From Cupriavidus necator A5-1 (lineage in GTDB: Bacteria > Pseudomonadota > Gammaproteobacteria > Burkholderiales > Burkholderiaceae), in contig NZ_JQLI01000001.1 of NCBI RefSeq assembly GCF_000744095.1, forward strand, positions 3,596,001-3,660,000: 64,000 nt of DNA, in the 5' to 3' direction. This document shows positions 35,333 through 43,974 of this stretch, one piece after another. Both the position numbers and the translations under genes were made by a program. The first letter of the stretch is position 1. Each line of letters starts with the position of its first letter. The notes below the pieces were generated by a model. It ran no database searches and was not told where the DNA came from. It saw only the letters and a program-made list of their open reading frames with translations.

Positions 35333-35686
35333 ATGTCAGACCAGCCCTATCCGCTCTGGAGCGCGGAACCCGTCCCTCACCTGCTAGCCTCGCGTGACCG
35401 CGCCACCGGCGAGTGGATCTTCCCGGCGCTGCCCGCCGACTCGCCGCTGGCGGAGGGTCACGAGACCGTTCCCATCACCGGCACGGGCGTGCTCTACAGC
35501 TTCACCGTGATCCATCCCGCACCCAAGAGCGGGCAGCCGCCGTATGCGCTTGGCTATGTCGATTTCGTGGGCCCGGTGCGCATCTTCGGCCGCCTGCTGG
35601 GCACGGCGCGTCCGGTCATCGGCGAACGCTACGCGCAGCGGCATGACGCCGAACTGGGCTATGTCTTCGAGGCCGTCACGGCCTGA
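35333..35686 (+). CDS. DUF35 OB-fold acyl-CoA-associated protein
   Basis: 117 residues. An OB-fold of DUF35 type, with the pattern ALGYVDFVGPVRIFGRLLGT and strands such as TGVLYSFTVIHPAP. Such proteins commonly act as a partner subunit of thiolase-like enzymes of acyl-CoA and steroid degradation; the zinc-ribbon cysteines often found are absent here. CAGGAGAC is 7 bases upstream of the ATG. The thiolase gene follows 28 bp later. Confidence 0.8.
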   Translation: MSDQPYPLWSAEPVPHLLASRDRATGEWIFPALPADSPLAEGHETVPITGTGVLYSFTVIHPAPKSGQPPYALGYVDFVGPVRIFGRLLGTARPVIGERYAQRHDAELGYVFEAVTA

Positions 35687-35714
35687 ACGATCGAGAGAAG
35701 GAAAGGTAAGCAAG

Positions 35715-36860
35715 ATGCAGGACATCTACATCCAAGGCGGCGCGATGACGCCGCTCGGCCGCCACCCCGGCGTGCTGGCGCCGGAACTGGCGCAACAGGC
35801 GATCCTCAAGGCGCTGGCCGATGCCGACGTGCCGGCCGGCCGCATCCAGGCGGTCTACTGCGCCAACGTGCTGGGCGGCATGATCCTCGGCCAGCTGATC
35901 GTGCGCGACCTCGGGCTCAAGGGCATCCCCGTCTACAACGTCGAGAACGCCTGCGCCAGCGGCGCCACCGGCGTGCACCTGGCACGGCACGCGCTGCTGG
36001 CCGGGCAATATGAGACGGTGCTGGTCTTCGGCATCGAGCAGCTGACCGCGCTTGGCGGCGGCACCATCCCGCTGCAGCGCAATGACCACAAGACCGAGCT
36101 CTATGCGAAGTCGGGCATGGTGCTGCCGGCGGTGTATGCGATGCGCGGCACGCGTTTCCTGCACGAGCGCGACGCCAATCCGTCCGATCTCGCCGAAGTG
36201 GCCGTGAAGAACCGCTACCACGGCTCGCTGAACCCGTATGCCCAGCAGCGCAAGACCACCACGGTCGAGGAAGTGCTGGCCTCGCGCATGATCGCCGACC
36301 CGCTGACGCTGCTGCAGTGCTGCCCGTCGCAGGTTGATGGCGCGGCGGCGGTGGTGTTGAGCACACGCCGCCCGGCGCAGGCGCGGCCGGTGAAGGTGCT
36401 GTCGTCGGTGGTGGTGTCGGGCATGCGCGAGGAGGCCGACGACGACATCCTCGATGCCGAGATCACCGCGCGCGCCGCGCGCCAGGCCTACGAACAGGCC
36501 GGTCTCGGCCCGCAGGACGTCGACGTGGTCGAGCTGCACGACGCCTTCACCATCGCCGAACTGCTCTACTACGAAGTTCTCGGCCTGGCACCGCGCGGCG
36601 ACGCCGTGCCCCTGCTCAAGTCCGGCGCAACGCGCCTGGGCGGGCGCGTGCCGGTCAATCCGAGCGGCGGCCTGCTGGCCAAGGGCCATCCGCTGGGCGC
36701 CACCGGCGTGGCACAGATGGTCGAGATCCTGTGGCAGCTGCAAGGCCGCGCCGGCGAGCGCCAGGTGGCGGATGCCCGCGTCGGCCTGACGCAATGCACC
36801 GGCGGCGGCATCGCGGGCGTGGACCACGCCGCCTCTTCCGTCCATCTACTGGGAGTCTGA
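35715..36860 (+). CDS. Thiolase-superfamily acyl-CoA acetyltransferase
   Basis: 381 residues. The nucleophile is Cys in VENACASGATGVHLA (near residue 79); the histidine and second cysteine are in LAKGHPLGATGVAQM and QCTGGGIAG. The pairing with a DUF35 protein is that of the lipid-transfer-protein/SCP2-type thiolases used in beta-oxidation of branched or cyclic acyl-CoAs. It would cleave a 3-ketoacyl-CoA with CoA. It lies in an eight-gene same-strand run. Confidence 0.88.
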   Translation: MQDIYIQGGAMTPLGRHPGVLAPELAQQAILKALADADVPAGRIQAVYCANVLGGMILGQLIVRDLGLKGIPVYNVENACASGATGVHLARHALLAGQYETVLVFGIEQLTALGGGTIPLQRNDHKTELYAKSGMVLPAVYAMRGTRFLHERDANPSDLAEVAVKNRYHGSLNPYAQQRKTTTVEEVLASRMIADPLTLLQCCPSQVDGAAAVVLSTRRPAQARPVKVLSSVVVSGMREEADDDILDAEITARAARQAYEQAGLGPQDVDVVELHDAFTIAELLYYEVLGLAPRGDAVPLLKSGATRLGGRVPVNPSGGLLAKGHPLGATGVAQMVEILWQLQGRAGERQVADARVGLTQCTGGGIAGVDHAASSVHLLGV

Positions 36861-36861
36861 G

Positions 36862-37626
36862 ATGGGCACGCAACGTTTCGATCCTTCCCATGTGGCCGTG
36901 GTCACCGGCGCCGCGCGCGGCATCGGCCTGGGCATCGCCACGCAACTGGCCCGCCAGGGGCTGGCCGTGGCCCTGCTCGACCGCGACGCCGCCGCGCTCG
37001 ATGCCGCCGTCGGCGCGCTGGTTGCCGAGGGCTTCAACGCCTTCGGCGCCAGTGCCGACCTGACCGACTCGGGCGCGGTCAACGACGCCTTTGCGCACGT
37101 ACAGGCGCGCGCCGGCCGCGTCGACTACCTGGTCAACAACGCCGGCGCCGTGCGCGACATGCGTTTCCTGAACATGACCGACGCGGACTGGGACCTGGTC
37201 ATCGATACCAACCTGCGCTCGCAGTTCCTGTGCTGCCGCGCGGCGCTGCCCGGCATGGTCGAGCGAGGGTACGGGCGCGTGGTCAATATCTCGTCGCGAG
37301 CCTGGCTGGGCGGCTTCGGGCAGGCCAACTACTCCGCGGCCAAGGGGGGCGTGGTCAGCCTGACGCGCTCGCTGGCAATCGAGTTCGCGGGCAAGGGCAT
37401 CACCGTCAACGCCGTGGCGCCCGGCATCGTCGATACCCCGCTGTTCCGCGGTTTCGCGCCCGAGGTGCAGGCGCGGCTGCAAAAGTCTGTCCCGGTGCAG
37501 CGCATCGGCACCGCCGACGACATCGCCAACGCGGTCAGCTTCTTCCTCGATCCGCAGTCGTCGTACGTGACCGGGCAGACGCTCTATGTCTGCGGCGGTC
37601 GCAGCCTGTCGTCGCCGAGCGTGTAA
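36862..37626 (+). CDS. SDR-family 3-ketoacyl/3-hydroxyacyl reductase
   Basis: 254 residues. NAD(P) motif VTGAARGIGLGIATQLA, NNAG motif LVNNAGAVRDM and YSAAK active site. FabG-like proteins reduce 3-ketoacyl-CoA or oxidise the 3-hydroxy acid; in this operon oxidation before the thiolase step is likely. ATG follows the thiolase stop by 1 base. Confidence 0.9.
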   Translation: MGTQRFDPSHVAVVTGAARGIGLGIATQLARQGLAVALLDRDAAALDAAVGALVAEGFNAFGASADLTDSGAVNDAFAHVQARAGRVDYLVNNAGAVRDMRFLNMTDADWDLVIDTNLRSQFLCCRAALPGMVERGYGRVVNISSRAWLGGFGQANYSAAKGGVVSLTRSLAIEFAGKGITVNAVAPGIVDTPLFRGFAPEVQARLQKSVPVQRIGTADDIANAVSFFLDPQSSYVTGQTLYVCGGRSLSSPSV

Positions 37627-37636
37627 GGAGGCCGCC

Positions 37637-38440
37637 ATGACCATACGACTCCACACCGAAGGCGCGGTCGCCGTGCTGACCATCGACCGGCCCGAGGCGC
37701 TCAATGCGCTGGACGTGACCGCGCTGCGCGAACTGCGCGCGCAACTGGCCGCAGTGCGCGATCGCATCGACCTGCGCGTCGCGGTGCTGACCGGTGCCGG
37801 CACGCGCGCCTTCTGCGCCGGGGCGGACCTGAAAGGCACGCGCACTTCACCGGCCACCTACCCCGAAGCGCTGTTCCGCGCGCCGGAGCAGGCGGCGGAC
37901 CTGGGCCTCTATATCCGGCTGATGGACCTGACCGACCTCGGCCTGAACAAGCCGCTGATCGCCGCGCTCAACGGGCATTGCCTGGGCGCGGGGCTGGAGA
38001 TCGCCTTGCAGTGCGACTTGCGGATTGCGTCGGCGCAGGCCAGCTTCGGCCTGCCCGAAGCTGCGGTCGGCTCGATCCCGGCGGTCTCCGGCCTGCATCG
38101 GCTGCTCAAGGCCGTGCCGGCGGCCCACGCGATGCAGATGGTGCTGACCGGCGAGCGCATCGACGCCGCGCACGCCGCGCGCATCGGCCTGGTCAGCGAG
38201 ACGGTGGCGCCCGATGCCTTGCTCGACCGTGCCCTCGCTCTGGCCGCGCGCATCGCCGCCAATGCACCGCTGGCCGTCCAGGCGGTCAAGAAGCTGTCGC
38301 GCCAGACCAGCCACCTCAGCGAGGCCGACGCGCAGCAGCTTACCGAACTCTACTGGGGCGTGCTGCGCGATACCGCCGACCGCACCGAAGGCCGCCAGGC
38401 ATTCGCCGAAAAGCGGCAGCCTCGCTACACGGGCCGCTGA
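37637..38440 (+). CDS. Enoyl-CoA hydratase/isomerase (crotonase family)
   Basis: 267 residues. Crotonase motifs: AFCAGADLKGT (oxyanion hole) and ALNGHCLGAGLEIALQCDLRIA (catalytic loop), GLPEAAVGSIPAVSG. It hydrates an enoyl-CoA or performs a related step such as isomerisation or ring cleavage. AAGGAGGCCGCC lies just before the ATG. Confidence 0.9.
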   Translation: MTIRLHTEGAVAVLTIDRPEALNALDVTALRELRAQLAAVRDRIDLRVAVLTGAGTRAFCAGADLKGTRTSPATYPEALFRAPEQAADLGLYIRLMDLTDLGLNKPLIAALNGHCLGAGLEIALQCDLRIASAQASFGLPEAAVGSIPAVSGLHRLLKAVPAAHAMQMVLTGERIDAAHAARIGLVSETVAPDALLDRALALAARIAANAPLAVQAVKKLSRQTSHLSEADAQQLTELYWGVLRDTADRTEGRQAFAEKRQPRYTGR

Positions 38441-38472
38441 GCGGACCCACCAGAACCAGACAGGAGACAACC

Positions 38473-39456
38473 ATGGCAGGAATTTCCCGATTCATGCGTG
38501 CGGCGCTGGCCGGCGTGCTCGCAACCACGGCACTAGGTGCGACGGCGCAGGCCCCCTTCCCCACGCAGAAGCCGATCACTTTGGTCGTGCCGTTCGCCCC
38601 CGGCGGCGGCAACGACATCCTCGCGCGGGTGATCGCGCCCAAGATGGGCCAGGTGCTGGGCCAGACCATCGTGATCGAGAACAAGCCCGGCGCCGGCGGC
38701 AACCTCGGCACCGATTATGTCGCGCATGCGGCGCCGGACGGCTACACGCTAGTGATCGCATCCAGCCAGGTCACCATGAACCCGTTCCTCGGCATGAAGG
38801 TGCCGTTCCGGATTGAGCGCGATTTCGAGCCGGTCGGGCTGATCGCGTCGGTGCCGATCATGCTGGTCGCCAATCCCGACCAGCCGTTCCGCACGCTGCA
38901 GGAATTCATCCAGTTCACCCGCGCCAATCCGGGCAAGCTCAGCTACAGCAGCCCCGGCCCCGGCACTCCGCAGCACCTGGCCGGTGAAGTGTTTGCAAAG
39001 CTGAACAAGACCGAGCTGCTGCACGTGCCCTACCGCGGCACCGGCCCGTCGATCACCGACCTGATGGGGGGCCAGGTACAGATCTCGTTCGCCACCTTTG
39101 CCTCGTCGATCCAGTATGTGCGCGCCGGCAAGCTGCGCGCGCTGGGCATCGCCGGCAAGAAGCGCAGCAAGCTGATGCCGGACCTGCCCACCTTCGCCGA
39201 AGCCGGCATCACCGGTTATGACGCGGAACTCTGGTACAGCATGCTGGCACCGGCCCACACGCCGAAAGCCGTGGTCGACAAGGTCAACGCCGCGCTGGTG
39301 GCCGCGCTCAAGTCGCCCGACGTCGCCGAGCAGCTGACCCGGCAGGGCTTCGAGGCGCAGGCGTCCACGCCGGCCGAACTCAAGGCCTATATCGGCAAGG
39401 AAATGTCGCGCTGGCAGCGCGTGATCCAGGACAACAACATCAAGGTGGCCCTATGA
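38473..39456 (+). CDS. Bug-type periplasmic solute-binding protein (TctC family)
   Basis: 327 residues. A signal peptide (residues 1-26, cleaved near GATAQA) is followed by the TctC/Bug pattern ITLVVPFAPGGGNDILARV and YSSPGPGTPQHL. Bug proteins, abundant in Burkholderiales, bind carboxylates for tripartite tricarboxylate transport. No TctA/TctB genes are nearby; the protein may share a membrane part from elsewhere or act as a sensor. It points to a carboxylate as the pathway substrate. Confidence 0.9.
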   Translation: MAGISRFMRAALAGVLATTALGATAQAPFPTQKPITLVVPFAPGGGNDILARVIAPKMGQVLGQTIVIENKPGAGGNLGTDYVAHAAPDGYTLVIASSQVTMNPFLGMKVPFRIERDFEPVGLIASVPIMLVANPDQPFRTLQEFIQFTRANPGKLSYSSPGPGTPQHLAGEVFAKLNKTELLHVPYRGTGPSITDLMGGQVQISFATFASSIQYVRAGKLRALGIAGKKRSKLMPDLPTFAEAGITGYDAELWYSMLAPAHTPKAVVDKVNAALVAALKSPDVAEQLTRQGFEAQASTPAELKAYIGKEMSRWQRVIQDNNIKVAL

Positions 39457-39878
39457 ACGCCCCTGATGAACGCCATGTCCTGCCTCCCACCGACAACCCG
39501 CTGCTGGACTACCTCGGCATCCGCCTGGCCAGCGTCGGCGACGGCCGCTGCACCTTCGAGCTCGACCTTGAGCCGCGCCACCTGAACCGCCAGGGCAGCG
39601 TGCAGGGCGGCGTGACCGCCACCCTGCTCGACGCCGCCTGCGGCTACGCCGGGCTGCCCGCCGGTCCTGACGGCGCGCTCGGCCACGCCGTCACGGTGAT
39701 GCTGACGATCAGCTATCTCAGCAAGGCCAGCACGGGCCGGCTGCGCGCCACGGCGCAGGTCACCCGCGCCGGCAAGAGCCTGTACTTCGCCTCGGCGGAG
39801 CTGACCACCGACGCCGGCGTGCTGATGGCCACCGCACAAGGCACGTTCAAACGATCCCGCACCCTTCCGGAGGCATGA
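39453..39878 (+). CDS. PaaI-family hotdog thioesterase
   Basis: 141 residues, hotdog fold with the PaaI pattern LNRQGSVQGGVTATLLDAACGYAG and VTVMLTISYLSKAS. It hydrolyses acyl-CoA esters, which can release CoA from stalled intermediates. The start overlaps the Bug stop by 4 bp and it stops 1 base before the CoA-transferase ATG. It is not in the paa cluster but resembles PaaI. Confidence 0.88.
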   Translation: MNAPDERHVLPPTDNPLLDYLGIRLASVGDGRCTFELDLEPRHLNRQGSVQGGVTATLLDAACGYAGLPAGPDGALGHAVTVMLTISYLSKASTGRLRATAQVTRAGKSLYFASAELTTDAGVLMATAQGTFKRSRTLPEA

Positions 39879-39879
39879 C

Positions 39880-41112
39880 ATGTTGCGCGACGCACTGGAC
39901 GGCCTGACCGTCATCGACTTTACGCAGATCGGTGCCGGGCCGACCTGCACCATGCTGCTGGCCGACATGGGCGCCAGGGTCATCAAGGTGGAGCCGCCGG
40001 GTGGCGAGCTAGGCCGCGGCCTGGGACCGGGCTGGCTCGGCGACGACAGCGCGCTGTTCCACGGCTTCAACCGCAACAAGCTGGGCGTGGCGCTCGACCT
40101 CAAGTCCGCCGACGGCGTCGCCGTGGCACACCGCCTGATCGCGGGCGCCGACATCGTGGTGGAAAGCATGCGCCCGGGCGTGATGGAGCGCCTCGGCCTC
40201 GGCCATGCGCAACTGGCCGAAGCCCACCCCGCGCTGATCTACTGCTCGATCTCCGCCTACGGGCAGGAAGGGCCGTATGCGCATCGCGCCGGCGTCGACG
40301 GCATCATGCAGGCCGATTCCGGCCTGATGAGCCTGATCGGCCTGCCCGATGGCGAGCCGTGCAAGGTGCAGGCGCCGGTGGTCGACGTGATGACCGGCTA
40401 CGTGGCCTGCATGGGCGTGCTGGCGAAGCTCGCGCAGCGGGCGCGCGACGGCCTGGGCGGCCATCTCGATGTCAGCCTGCTCAATGCGGCGCTGGCGCTG
40501 CAGCAGTCGTCCCTCACCAGCTATTGCGCCGACGGGCAACTGCCCGAACACGTCGGCAGCGCGGCGCCCTACTCCGCGCCCAACCAGGCCTTCCGCACCG
40601 CCGACGGCTGGGTCATGGTGGCCGCCTACATGCCCGAGCGCTGGCGCCGGTTGTGCGATGTGCTGGGGCGGCCCGAGCTGGCCGATGACTCGCGCTTCGC
40701 CACGTCGCCGCTGCGCGTGGCCAATCGCGCGGCAATGGTGGAGGTGCTGACCAGCGAGTTCGTCACCCGCTCGACCAATGCGTGGCTGGCCATCCTGCAG
40801 GACGCCGACATCCTGTGCGCGCGCGTGGCGACCTACGAGGATGTCATGGCGCATCCGCAGGTGGCCGCCAACCGCATGGTGCAGCGCGTCCGGCACGACA
40901 CGCTGGGCGAGATCCGCATGCCGGGATTCCCGATCAACAGCGCGCAGGAAAACGCGCTGCCAGCGCGGCCGGCGCCGGCTTGCGGGCAGCATACGCAGGC
41001 CGTGCTGGCCGGACTGGGCTACAGCCCGTCGCAAATCGCCGCGCTACAAAAGGACGGCGCGATCCACTGCATCGATGCCGGCCAGCAACGCCTGGCCGCC
41101 GCGGCGTCATGA
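39880..41112 (+). CDS. Class III (CaiB/BaiF) CoA-transferase
   Basis: 410 residues. The N-terminal FTQIGAGPTCTMLLADMGARVIKVEPP and the following YCSISAYGQEGPYAHRAGVDGIMQADSGL are typical. The catalytic Asp of the family is expected in GVDGIMQA. It moves CoA from a donor acyl-CoA to the pathway acid, activating it without ATP. It overlaps the nitroreductase gene by 4 bp. Confidence 0.9.
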   Translation: MLRDALDGLTVIDFTQIGAGPTCTMLLADMGARVIKVEPPGGELGRGLGPGWLGDDSALFHGFNRNKLGVALDLKSADGVAVAHRLIAGADIVVESMRPGVMERLGLGHAQLAEAHPALIYCSISAYGQEGPYAHRAGVDGIMQADSGLMSLIGLPDGEPCKVQAPVVDVMTGYVACMGVLAKLAQRARDGLGGHLDVSLLNAALALQQSSLTSYCADGQLPEHVGSAAPYSAPNQAFRTADGWVMVAAYMPERWRRLCDVLGRPELADDSRFATSPLRVANRAAMVEVLTSEFVTRSTNAWLAILQDADILCARVATYEDVMAHPQVAANRMVQRVRHDTLGEIRMPGFPINSAQENALPARPAPACGQHTQAVLAGLGYSPSQIAALQKDGAIHCIDAGQQRLAAAAS

Positions 41113-41789
41113 ACCGCGCCCACATCATCGCGGCGCTGTATGCGCGCCGCAGCGTGCGCGGCTTTCTCGATACGCCGGTGCCGGAGCAGACCGTGGCCGC
41201 GATCCTGGCCGACGCCGCGCGCAGCCCGAGCGCATCGAACACGCAGCCGTGGCGCGTCTACGCCTGCGCCGGCGACGTGCGCGAGCGCCTCAGCGCAGCC
41301 CTGCTGGCACTGCACGACACCGGCGGCGGTGAGTATCGCGAGGAGTATGTCTACTACCCGCCCGCGTGGCGCGAACCATACCTGGCGCGGCGCCGCACGC
41401 TGGGCAAGGCGCTGTACGGCCTGCTCGGCATCCCGCGCGGCGACGCCGCCGGCATGGCGCGCCAGTACGCACGCAACTACGCGTTCTTCGGCGCGCCGGT
41501 GGGGCTGTTCTTCACCATCGAGCGCGGGCAGGGCCAGGCTGCGTGGCTGGATCTCGGCATGTTCCTGCACGCGGTGATGATGGCCGCGCTCGGGCACGGC
41601 CTGGAAACCTGCGCGCAACAGGCGTTTGCGCGCTACCACCAGGTCATCCGCGCACAGTTGCGGATTCCGGACAGCGAGATCGTGGTGTGCGGCATGTCGC
41701 TCGGCCATCCCGATCCGCGCGAACCGGCCAACCGCCTGCGCACCGCGCGCGAGCCGGTGGAGGCCTTTGCGCGCTTTGCCGGATGGTGA
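41109..41789 (+). CDS. Nitroreductase-family flavoprotein
   Basis: 226 residues of the FMN nitroreductase fold: RRSVRGFLDTPVP, SASNTQPWRVY and the C-terminal VCGMSLGHPDP. Such enzymes reduce nitro groups, quinones or enones, or act as flavin destructases. The ATG overlaps the CoA-transferase stop by 4 bp. Its presence in an acyl-CoA operon suggests either a nitro-substituted substrate or a dehydrogenation/ene reduction step. Confidence 0.88.
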   Translation: MNRAHIIAALYARRSVRGFLDTPVPEQTVAAILADAARSPSASNTQPWRVYACAGDVRERLSAALLALHDTGGGEYREEYVYYPPAWREPYLARRRTLGKALYGLLGIPRGDAAGMARQYARNYAFFGAPVGLFFTIERGQGQAAWLDLGMFLHAVMMAALGHGLETCAQQAFARYHQVIRAQLRIPDSEIVVCGMSLGHPDPREPANRLRTAREPVEAFARFAGW

Positions 41790-41804
41790 GCGCAGCGATG
41801 CGCC

Positions 41805-42701
41805 TCAGCCTTGCGTGTCGAACTGCGCCAGCAACCACTGGCGGAACACCGCCATGCTCGGACTTTCCTTGCGGTCAGCCGGCGTCAACAGGTAGTAGGT
41901 GAATTCGCCCATGTCCACGGTCTGGCGGAATGGCGCCAGCAGCCGGCCGGCGTCGAGATCCGCCGCCACCAGGAAGCGCTGTGCGATCGCAAAGCCCTGC
42001 CCTTCGACCGCGGCCGCATAGGCCATGGCCGAGCTCTGGTAGGTCATGCCGCTGCGCGCATCGACCTGCCCGTCCGCGCGCGCGGCCTTGAGCCAGTGGG
42101 CCCAGTCATCGGGCCGCGCGATCGAGTGCAGCAGGGTCTGGTGCTGCAGGTCGGCGGGCTTCTTCACCTTCGGCCCGCCCGCGAGCAGCGCCGGGCTGCA
42201 TACCGGCACCAGGATGTTAGACACCAGCCGGTGGGTATTCACGCCGCTCCACTTGCCGTCGCCCAGCCGGATCGCGCCGTCGATGTCCTCCTTGCGGAAG
42301 TCGACCGGATCGAGCGAGGCGGTGAGCAGCACCTCGATGCCGGGGTTGGCGGCATGGAAGCTCGACAGCCGCGGGATCAGCCAGCGCATGGCAAAGGTGG
42401 TGTAGGCGCGCACCTTGAGCTGCTTGCGCTTGGCGCGCTTGCTCAGCCGCCGCGTGGCCTCGCGCAGGTCGTCCATCGCCTTGGTCACGGCGCGGTAGTA
42501 GTCCTCGCCGGTGCGGGTCAGCGAGATCTGGCGGTGGCCGCGGTGCAGCAACTGCACGCCCAGCCCGTCTTCCAGCGCGCGGATCTGGCGGCTGACGGCG
42601 CCGGGCGTGACGTGCAGCTCCTCGGCAGCCGTGGTGATGCTGAGGTGCCTGGCGGCGGCCTCGAAGGCGCGCAAGGCGTTCAGTGGGGGCAGTTTGTCCA
42701 T
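41805..42701 (-). CDS. LysR-family regulator, GcvA-like
   Basis: 298 residues from ATG 42701 (MDKLPPLNALRAFEAAARH). The GcvA-type helix-turn-helix STTTAAEELHVTPGAVSRQIRALEDGLGVQLLHR and the following RTGEDYY pattern are clear. It is divergent from the SDR gene at 42891 with three palindromes in the gap, so it likely regulates it. Its stop is 15 bp past the nitroreductase stop on the other strand (convergent). Confidence 0.9.
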   Translation of the reverse strand: MDKLPPLNALRAFEAAARHLSITTAAEELHVTPGAVSRQIRALEDGLGVQLLHRGHRQISLTRTGEDYYRAVTKAMDDLREATRRLSKRAKRKQLKVRAYTTFAMRWLIPRLSSFHAANPGIEVLLTASLDPVDFRKEDIDGAIRLGDGKWSGVNTHRLVSNILVPVCSPALLAGGPKVKKPADLQHQTLLHSIARPDDWAHWLKAARADGQVDARSGMTYQSSAMAYAAAVEGQGFAIAQRFLVAADLDAGRLLAPFRQTVDMGEFTYYLLTPADRKESPSMAVFRQWLLAQFDTQG

Positions 42702-42722
42702 GCCGGCGAGTCTGCCACACGG

Positions 42723-42792
42723 TTGAGGTTTTCTCAATCGGCGCGCCGGCTTTTCATTCCCAACCTTTGGTTGTCATTCAAACGAGATTGAA
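42723..42792. promoter_or_regulatory. Palindromes between lysR and the SDR gene
   Basis: Three inverted repeats: TTGAG-GTTTT-CTCAA (42723-42737, an ideal T-N11-A LysR box), CAACC-TTT-GGTTG (42761-42773) and TTCAA-ACGAGA-TTGAA (42777-42792). They are likely LysR-binding sites for the divergent promoters. Confidence 0.55.
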
Positions 42793-42890
42793 CCGCCTAG
42801 TGTTGCGGGCGTCGCCGGCCTAAATTTGTCTCCGTGGCCCCCGCCATCAGACATCGCAGTCAAACCGAGCACCCCGAAAGGAGATTCACC

Positions 42891-43767
42891 ATGTCCGCCA
42901 ACACCACCAACACCTCCATCAACGCTGCCAGCAAGGTCTGGTTCATCACCGGCGCTTCGCGCGGCTTCGGCCTGGAGCTGACCCGTGCCGCGCTGGCACG
43001 CGGCGACCGGGTCGTCGCCACCGCGCGCCGCCCGGAGACGATCACCGCCGCACTGGGCGAGCACGGCAACCTGCTGGGCGTGGCGCTGGACGTCACCAAC
43101 GAAGCCCAGGCGATCGCCGCCGCCGAGGCCGCCGTGGCCCGCTTCGGCCGCATCGACGTGCTGGTCAACAACGCCGGCTACGGCCTGCTCGGCGCGGTCG
43201 AAGAGGCCTCCGCGCAGGAAGTCGAGCAGCAGTTCGCCACCAACGTGTTCGGCGTGCTGACCGTGACGCGCGGTGCTGCCGCAGATGCGCCGGCAGCGCA
43301 GCGGCCGCATCCTCAACATCTCGTCGATCGGTGGCTACGCCGCGTATCCCGGCTGGGGCGTCTATGGCGCCACCAAGTTCGCGGTCGAGGGCCTGACCGA
43401 AGCGCTCGATGCGGAACTGTCGCCGCTGGGCATTCGCGCCACCGTGGTCGAGCCGGGCTTCTTCCGCACCGACTTCCTCGATGCCAGCTCGCTGGTGCGC
43501 GTCCGTACCGAGATCGCGGCGTACGCCGAGACGGTCGGGGCAATGCGTGAGCACATGGCTTCGGCCAACCACCAGCAGCCCGGCGACCCGGCCAAGCTGG
43601 CGGCAGCGCTGCTGACCCTGGCCGACAGCGAAACCCCGCCGGTGCGGCTGCCGCTGGGCTCGGACACGGTCTACCGCATCACCGAGAAGAACCGCAAGGT
43701 GGAAAGCGAACTGGCCGCGTGGCAGACGCTGGCGGTGTCGACCGACCACGATGACGTGCGCCGCTGA
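42891..43767 (+). pseudogene. SDR-family oxidoreductase with a frameshift
   Basis: The gene starts at ATG 42891 with GAAAGGAG upstream. The first part (VWFITGASRGFGLELTRAA, VNNAGYGLLGAVEE) is in one frame up to about 43270 (NVFGVLTVTR). The second, LPQMRRQRSGRILNISSIGG and VYGATKFAVEGLTEAL, is in another and ends at 43767. The break is at GTGACGCGCGGTGCTGCCG (near 43270), where family alignment expects GCG-GTG-CTG-CCG; two bases, GC, seem to be lost from a GCGCGC run. It is either a recent mutation or a sequence error. Restored, it would be a normal NAD(P) SDR of about 292 residues. Confidence 0.7.
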
Positions 43768-43974
43768 TCTTGCTGCAGCGCACCAGCGCACGGTTTGCTG
43801 CAGTGCGGGCATGCCGTGCGCCAGACAAAGTCAGGCCGTCCGAGCGCCGGCCTCAGCACTTGTGGGCCATCTTGCGTCAGGCAATGCACCGAGTCGGGCA
43901 TGCGCGTATGTCGCTTCCGGCGAATTTCGCCAATAATGCCGTGAGAGTCATTGCCGGACGAACCGAGAGCCAAC

